Source: Massospora cicadina (Eukaryota; Entomophthoromycota; Entomophthoromycetes; Entomophthorales; Entomophthoraceae). Taken from it: DNA of 64,000 bases. This document shows positions 57,901-64,000 of the stretch, in pieces. Every line of letters starts with the position of its first letter. Position 1 is the first letter of the stretch. Under the pieces are notes generated by a model. It did no database searches, had not been told where the DNA came from, and saw only the letters and a program-made list of their open reading frames with translations. The stretch covers positions 1 through 64,000 of the forward strand of contig JAKSZP010017424.1 in the NCBI GenBank assembly GCA_022478985.1. Reading direction: 5' to 3'. The position numbers and the translations under genes were made by a program.

Positions 57901-58595
57901 GGTTATTGAGACCATCCGATGGTTGGAGAATTCCATTTTTGTTGTTTTAAAGTGGGAGATGTGGGGTTGGAATTTCGTCAGCGTTAGGAAAAGGTCAATG
58001 CGGGACATGGACCTTAATTGGCTGTTGTGGACAGGGGTGCATCATGTTCTTGAGCAGCAGGGCTTGCTGCGGCAGCACATCCATTAACCCAAGGGTGGCC
58101 TTTAGAATGCAAAGTTCAATGTGGCCCTGGGGGGCGTGGGAGGAGGAAGGCCACTGATCCGTTGGAGTGTAGCCAACAGTTCATGTCACCGACTATGAAA
58201 GGGTTTGAGGGTAGCAGGAGGGATTTGACTGATGAGAAAATTTTCCGACGCTCTTGTGCACCGTTTGGGGCATAGACATTGATGATAGCGTGTACCACGT
58301 CAGCCCACAAAAAGTTGACAATGAGGACTCAGCTATTGAGTAAGGTTTCTAACAATAAAAATTTTAAAAAATTATTTTTCCAAATTAGCACCCCACAGTG
58401 CTTTGACCAAAAGGATAGGGATGGGAGGATCATTGTTTTCCAAGCCTCCTCAGAACCTCGTGAACAGTGGGACTCCTGGATGGCCAGGATATCCATGGGT
58501 AAATTTTGTTGTAAAAAACTCAGTTTCCTAGCCTGGGATGGTGAGGCCTTGAGTCCAGCGATATTCAACATCCCTAAAGTAAAGGTTTCCCCCAT
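54950..58595 (-). pseudogene. LINE C ORF2: endonuclease, RT, zinc finger
   Basis: MGETFTLGMLNIAGLKASPSQ at 58,595 opens the endonuclease, followed by DILAIQESHCS. INVYAPNGAQERRKIFSS and IVGDMNCWLHS lie at 58,180-58,290. The RT part (56,983-56,459) keeps FGFIPRRSIWDNVHTV, DQQKAYDRVNWEYLR and QRGLRQGDPLSPLLYNF. The catalytic box reads MAFTDDCVM (about 56,530-56,556), where LINE B has FADD. The zinc finger CVVCGQYGTLFHRLEKYPTS (about 55,345-55,420) has its last cysteine changed to tyrosine. Frameshifts break the rest. Confidence 0.88.
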
Positions 58596-59867
58596 CACAC
58601 CTTAGGTGTGAGGGGTGGGCACCCAGGCCCACTAGCCTCCTCTAGATCCCCACAGGCCTTCACAGCAGCGCGGATGTTTGCAGCAACACTATAAGTAATT
58701 TTGTTAATTTTTGCAGAAAGATTTTGCATTGGCTTTTGCCTTAACTTTTTGTTTCCCTGACGTCGGACAAATTTTTTGTGGTGCAGATGAGTTTGGTGCA
58801 CCATCGAGCAGAGCAAAAAAAAATTTTCAGGTAGGTTGAAGGCTAAGTCAGTTTCGACCAGAGCTTGGTTGCAAAGATTGGGAGAATTCAAGTTGCCCAT
58901 CAGATCCTCAGATTGGGTGGCCCAATCGGTATGGGCTTCCCAATCTGATTGGTTGGTGGATTCCTGATTTGCTTCTGCCGCAAAGGTTTCAATGTCCTCC
59001 TGGCGTTGGGAGTATGGGATAGTGGTGGTGACTTTGGCCACTTCCTTGGCCGCAGCCCTGCGGGCCTGCTTGGCCTTTTTCCACGTCGTGGGGAAATAGG
59101 TTTTACCAGAAGGTAGCAGCCTTGTGCTCCCCACGGGAAAGCCTCTTTGGTGCTTACGGTTGGTTTGTAGTGAGCCTCTCCGCTGGCCATGGCCGCTGAG
59201 GGGTGCTCTTGGAATGTGATGCCCTCCTTGGTGGGGCATGTGTGTGCCTTATGGCTGAACGCGTCACAGTGGGTGCAGATGGGGGGCGCGCTGTCCATGG
59301 TTACCCAGAAGGGTGGGTGGTATGCCCTTCAATGTTAATAAAAGTGGAGTGTGGGATCTGGGTTAGGTCCTTTGCAATCTCCTTGGTTGGGGTCAGAACT
59401 GCAATGGCTTTGCCAGTGCACAGGTGTGGCATCAGCATAAAGTGTTGCATCTCAAAGGATTGTATTTTGCTGTATACAGTGTGACCAGCTTTCAGGTGCT
59501 ACTCCAGAATAGCACACTTGACCATAGTGGGCAAAAAGTCGAACATGAGGAAAATTTTGGTTGGATTTTGTCCATCTAGTGCATTTTGTTTTGACGACCC
59601 ATTGCCCTTTGGGGAGGTTGACCACTATGTGCACCGCAGAAGCCTCGTCTGCTGCCTCCTTGTTTTCAAGACCTAGGTCCAGCCAACCATGTGACATGGA
59701 ATGAGGTGCGACGTACACTGCTTTGGGAAAAAAGTGTGCACATCCCCACAAAGTTTTCCCATAAAGCCATTTGTTGGATGTCCAGAAACATGCAGACTCC
59801 GTATTCCACCGATGAAAGTGGCTGGGAGTGTGGCGTATTGATGTACTGGTTGCATCATGCTTGCCAA
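58595..59867 (-). pseudogene. LINE C ORF1
   Basis: MASMMQPVHQYATLPATFIGG at 59,867 opens the ORF. A frame change follows, to YVAPHSMSHGWLDLGLENKEAADEASA (about 59,650-59,740). The knuckle ICTHCDAFSHKAHTCP is at about 59,240-59,285. A 214-codon frame (59,239-58,595) carries the basic and acidic linker and the helical C terminus AKINKITYSVAANIRAAVKACGDLEEA, ending TGA overlapped with the ORF2 ATG. Confidence 0.85.
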
Positions 59868-60108
59868 GTGAGGATTTCCAGGGAAATAGTGACCGCTGGT
59901 TCTTTAAAATTTTTGTCTATTCTGCCAGTTTCTCCGGGGCATTTTCAAATGTTTGAGGCTGCAGGCCTCCCACCTGCTCCTCTTACCTTACTTGCCCAAC
60001 TGCTCCCTGACATGAGCGCAGACTAATCTCCTCTATGAGATTTATCAAACTAGATTCAGACTTGAATTGAATGAGTTGCAAAAGTGATTGCAACGAGAGA
60101 GAAAAGTT

Positions 60109-60122
60109 AGGGTAAACAGATT
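60109..60122. repeat. TSD of LINE C (right)
   Basis: AGGGTAAACAGATT, the partner of 54,830-54,843. Confidence 0.88.
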
Positions 60123-60337
60123 AGTCATCTATAAATACATCCTTGTATTAAATATGTGATACAAAAAGTTCTACATCTATAGATAAAGATGAGTTAATGA
60201 TTCTATACCTAATTGTATTTTTAAATAGTTTATCTTCAATATTACTGAGGTAACTTTAAATATTTGTAGTAGTCAAAAATTTGTCAATTTTTTTCTAAAC
60301 CTAGTTGTACTAAAATTTTACAATCATCTTTTCTTTC

Positions 60338-62253
60338 CGCTTAATCTCATTTTTGAGTGAATTTTATTAAAAAAGTTTATTTTACCACCGCCTCTAGCCA
60401 CGTCCATTCTCCAATTGATGTCCTCAGATCTGCAGCTGGATGTTCCAGTGTGGGGAAGCGGTGCTCCGCCACCTAGAATTTTTTCTCTGCGGGAAAATGC
60501 ATTTTAAGGGGCTCAAGTAATTCACCAACCTCCTCTGGCCAATTTGTCCCCCATGGGACTTAACGGTCCATTTTGCGTGCATCCACCCTTCTTGCCCACA
60601 CCCTCTCGCCCTTTCTCATTCCAAAACTCATTTTTGCCTCCATGTTGACTACAGGCGTTTATTCCCTATGCCAACAAAGCAATAATTAAGTTATCTACCA
60701 CTGTCTCTGCACAGGCTGGCTTTATAGATTTTCGCCCTTTTAAGGGCAATTTTGATATAGGCTTCCAAATGGAGTAGGACACTCCAGCATCGGCTTTGAC
60801 TCCCCTAATTTACAAAAACACTCTAATTCCTACTACCCATACTCACCTCCCATTCAACACCACTTTGGTAGTGTCATTTGCTCCTCCCTTCCCACCTCTC
60901 ACCCCAAATTTTGTATGAACAGTTGATGGTGTGGCTTTTGGCTTATAGCTTATGGCTTATGGCACTCAACCCAACCTTGTCTTCACTATTCCCTATGGTG
61001 CAGAGCGCCTTGCTGCACCTCGCTCCACTGCCACCATAAGCCCAAACCACCCCACCATAGCCCAATGAATCCCCATGCTCATATCACATCGGTGCTAGAG
61101 CATTTCTTTTAAGCTTGTGTTGATAATGGTTGAAAAATTTGTCCTCTCTGTTATAGGTTTGACCATTTAAGAAATCCTGCCCCTAAACCACTTCCTCTGT
61201 TGTGGCTTCTGGACAATTGTCACTGGCATCTAAATGGGGTGTTTTTTTGTCGCCTAACACCACCCACATGAGCTTACAGGGGTCAGAGTGGGAAATCTGC
61301 CCCCACCAAATCATCTGACCACATTCACCCACCTGAATTCAACCCAGCCAATCAGAGTCAGGTTTGGACTACTATTTTCACCCAAGCATCCACCCATTCT
61401 CCTACTACAACCCACCAAATTCAGCCTCCACTTTCTAGTGAACCAAAATTTCTTAGGACCTATTGGATGAGGTTGATGAATCAGGTAAAATTATCGCAAA
61501 TGAGAACGCGGTCAACCTATCAGCTCAGGTGTTTATGAATGGGCCAAATTATATAATTCTGATTTTTACAAATCCCTCTCGCCCAAACGCTTCACTCCTA
61601 AACCCAATGCCATCCCCTACCAAAGTGACTACCAGCTCGCCTTAGCAGCGGTGGCCTCACCCCATTGCCACCACCTCCACAAAGTAGTGGCTAATCAGTT
61701 GCTCAATTCCATGAAGGGCTAACCACAATTGACTTCCCCCCTGATTTACCTAAAGCAGCGCAGAATAAAATCATCAAATTGAAAGATGATGTCCTAGATG
61801 CTGTCTTTCTTGTTGCAAAACTAGCAGCATTCAACCCATCTTCTAAAATCAACTGGCTTGTTATATCCAGTTGAGCACAATTACCAGATTTCTGCCTTCA
61901 AGTTGAACATCATGTAACAGAATTAGTTGAGGCCATCTTCCAAGATGATCTTGAGGAAGGTAACCAATATTTCAACCACATCCATCCTCACCACGCTGTT
62001 GGCCCAACGCCCTAGCTCTCCACTTTTGTCCGCTACTTAAACCATTGTGATTCTGTCATGAGCAACAATCCTGTAGCGGAGCTGCTTGACCCCCCTCCCC
62101 CTCTGTCATGGTGGGTTAGCGGTATTCCGCTCCCTGCCTGGTTAGAGGTTCTGCTTTGTTTTAATTTTCTTTTTGTCCAGTTTTTTTGCTCGATGAATAT
62201 TGGTAATGTCCATCCTCTGCTTGGCGTACCTCAAATAAATTAGAAAAAATATC
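60338..62253 (+). mobile_element. ORF1-only LINE-derived element, copy 4 (most decayed)
   Basis: About 1.92 kb. ACAATCAT plus CT-rich flank at 60,320-60,337 and at 62,254-62,270 looks like an imperfect TSD. The ORF start, stop-codon hairpin (62,118-62,131) and tail (TGTCCATCCTCTGCTTGGC then GTACCTCAAATAAATTAG) all match the family. The 5' hairpin (CTCA/TGAG near 60,346-60,358) is short. Confidence 0.82.
60418..62118 (+). pseudogene. ORF1-like protein, copy 4
   Basis: Start MSSDLQLDVPVWGSGAPPPR at 60,418, with a TAA after about 32 codons. In later frames: AGFIDFRPFKGNFDIGFQME (about 60,718-60,775), ILYEQLMVW (60,908), LDEVDESGKIIANEN (about 61,465-61,510) and LAAVASPHCHHLHKVV (about 61,645-61,690). 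The knuckle region (61,120-61,180) is too damaged to confirm. It is inactive and clearly older than the other copies. Confidence 0.75.
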
Positions 62254-62270
62254 ACAATCATATCTCTTTC

Positions 62271-62900
62271 TACTAAAAAATCACTTTTTGAAAATAATCC
62301 GACTTGATTTACTCCATTAGAGAAATTTTTGAGAACTAGTATCAATAATAGTGGGAAATCCCGAAAAAGTACTCCATGAATCTTATAGATGAACCAAAAA
62401 CTCCCCCTAAGCATAATAACCTCGGTTCCCAACCTCAGTGTCAGCCAGTTTCACCCACTCTCAGGCATCAGCTGCAAAAGCAGCCACCTCTGTATATGCG
62501 TCCACTTCACCAGACATCAGCTTACCAGATCATGTCTCTTGAAACTGCACGCCCATTATATCAGTGTGCACTACATATCAACAACCTTCTGGGACCCCAC
62601 CTACTATGAAGAACATCTCTCAGGCAGCTTAAATAGCATCAAATTAATTAGATGAACCTTAGCCTTCCAAGGCACTTTCTTCACCAGTTGAGTTAGATGC
62701 TTCAGCCCATCCTACTATTACTAACGTTGAATTTCTAAAGCCCATCATATGAGGCTCCCAACAATCTAATTATCAAACCTTCCCCATAAGGTTGGGTCTG
62801 CTGACCAATCTGGTTAGCAGATCACTAGAGTGGGTCATCCTAATTCGCTTAATGGAGAACCTACAGACTTGCAATTCAGTTTAAACCAGTTCCAAATTTC
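62271..62900. other. Region upstream of the terminal ORF1-like relic
   Basis: Proline- and glutamine-rich open frames (62,376-62,655) could be part of the following relic's N terminus, but show no motif. Nothing else was recognised. Confidence 0.3.
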
Positions 62901-62919
62901 TTTTCCCATTTAAATCTCT

Positions 62920-64000
62920 CAAATGGCACTTCTCAAGTTGGAACTTACTCATCTCAAGCTGAAAATTGACCAACTTTCTAATCATTGGTGAGTTGACGCA
63001 TTAAATTACACCCAAACTTTGGATCGCTTTTTGAAGCACAAATTTAAGATCTGATGATTGTTCCCCCCCCCAATTGGCTGAAGGAAACTCTGATCTAAAT
63101 GGTAAACCAAACTGGCGATGCTCAAGCAATTACCCCCAGCGCCAGGCATCATCAGCAACTACTGAATTGCACCAGCAAACATTTAACCACACAAACTTGC
63201 CCTCACTACCTACTAAAGATTTACCTGCAGTTTCAGCCAAAGTAACCATAATCACACCAAAGGACATTGGGACTGGAAAAAAATCCCTTGCACCAGTGAT
63301 ACCTAAAGCTGATCCTCGTGAAGTGGCAATTATTGCTGATGTTAGGAAGGAATGGGAAGAAACTAGAGCGCAAAATTTTTTTACCCCACTCAACACTCTC
63401 CTATGCAAATTCGCCTTTACTATGGGCATAATACTGTTGAATACTACACAGAGGATTACTTCTTATACTTTGCAGCAATTGCATAGACATTCCAATTAAC
63501 ACCACTATCCATGAATTGAGGGTGACACTACATTGATTTTGGATTCATTAAAGCTGCCCATGATTACCATGCGTCCACCCTTCATGTCTTTATTAAGTGT
63601 GCATCGCTATGTATCTCCTGCATATGTTATCACCTGGAGAAAATCTCATGGGCTACGTTTTCCAACTTCCCAATGACTATTGATCCTAAAACACTTAAGC
63701 TTGCGCTCCATTGTAGTTTAATGGAACTTGGGTCTTTAACCACAATAGCTTTTAGTGTCCCCTCTTACTATGCTCCCACTCAAAGAGCCCACCTGGCAAG
63801 GGCATCATTTATCCCCTCCCCCAATGAAGCTCGCAATATAAAGGTAAATCCTCGTGTGGCAGTAGTTGGGATATTCCCAGAGATCTTTTTTGTTGACCCT
63901 AACCAAGCGCGCCCTCGTTGTTCATGGTTTAACGCCCTTGGACACCTGTATAATGTCTTAAAGATTGAAAAAGATCCCTCTCAGCCACCAATTAGGGGCT
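62920..64000 (+). pseudogene. Degenerate LINE ORF1-like relic of another family, runs off the window
   Basis: A leucine/lysine heptad-like stretch (MALLKLELTHLKLKIDQL, about 62,922-62,975) suggests a coiled coil. A 141-codon frame (63,074-63,499) includes REVAIIADVRKEWEETRAQNFF. Next comes HYIDFGFIKAAHDYHASTLHV (about 63,532-63,592), which recalls the FIDFRPFKGYF...GF block of the ORF1-only family. VAVVGIFPEIFFVDPNQARPRCSWFNALGHLYNVLK (about 63,858-63,965) looks like a zinc knuckle that has lost two of its cysteines. Family membership is an inference from order and shape only. Confidence 0.4.

Larger units (their letters stand above)
54844..60108 (-). mobile_element. LINE C, full-length second copy of the LINE B family
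   Basis: 5,265 bp, minus strand, 14-bp TSD with one mismatch. It is collinear with LINE B from its 5' hairpin (GTTGCAA/TTGCAAC) to its AATAAATTTAAAAAAAT end. Together with LINE B it forms a 5.27-kb inverted repeat with a 3.99-kb spacer (including the TSDs). Its defects differ in part from those of B, as expected of independent insertions from related sources. Confidence 0.93.

Overview
This is a eukaryotic, gene-empty, repeat-dense stretch. I recognise no host gene, rRNA, functional tRNA or CRISPR array. Nearly every coding trace is a decayed retrotransposon carrying stops and frameshifts. The mix (Ty3/gypsy elements including a chromodomain type, plus LINEs with an apurinic-type endonuclease, RT and a C-terminal RVT zinc finger) fits a large, repeat-rich fungal genome best. 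The sequence alone does not exclude another eukaryote.

Left part (1-38,350) is a nest of Ty3/gypsy elements. Element A (minus strand, about 400-10,070, entering from the left edge) has a 6.05-kb LINE (LINE A, 1,264-7,313) inserted in its RT gene, flanked by a 16-bp target-site duplication (TSD). Element B (plus, about 11,855-27,841, ~1.07-kb LTRs) is split between RT and RNase H by chromovirus D (plus, about 16,403-24,088, ~1.44-kb LTRs). D in turn carries a tRNA-derived SINE (19,051-19,332, 17-bp perfect TSD). Element C (plus, 28,543-38,349, ~0.54-kb LTRs) is split by a 2.2-kb TRIM-like element (34,504-36,711) that has two 1-kb LTRs and only 177 bp between them. A, B, C and the TRIM-like element share a TGGTGCYCACYA-type primer-binding site.

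Right part (39,848-62,270) is a LINE-derived compartment. It holds two full-length 5.27-kb copies of one LINE in opposite orientation (B plus 45,592-50,857; C minus 54,844-60,108). It also holds four ~1.8-1.9 kb elements with only an ORF1-like gene (40,785-42,713; 43,510-45,329; 51,708-53,627 minus; 60,338-62,253) and a second SINE copy (39,848-40,134). The window ends in a further, different ORF1-like relic.

The most interesting result is that LINE B/C, the ORF1-only elements and the SINE appear to form one mobilisation guild. They share a related 3' tail (roughly CCCTGGTYGGCNTNCCTC followed by AAATAAAT). The LINE and the ORF1-only elements also share a 5'-terminal hairpin whose stem sequence differs between copies while its pairing is preserved. 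The ORF1-only elements have a second small hairpin at the stop codon. Each has its own TSD, so they look like a genuine family of protein-coding non-autonomous LINE parasites (comparable in concept to mammalian HAL1) rather than random truncations. All boundaries and homologies were read by eye; no alignments or searches were run.
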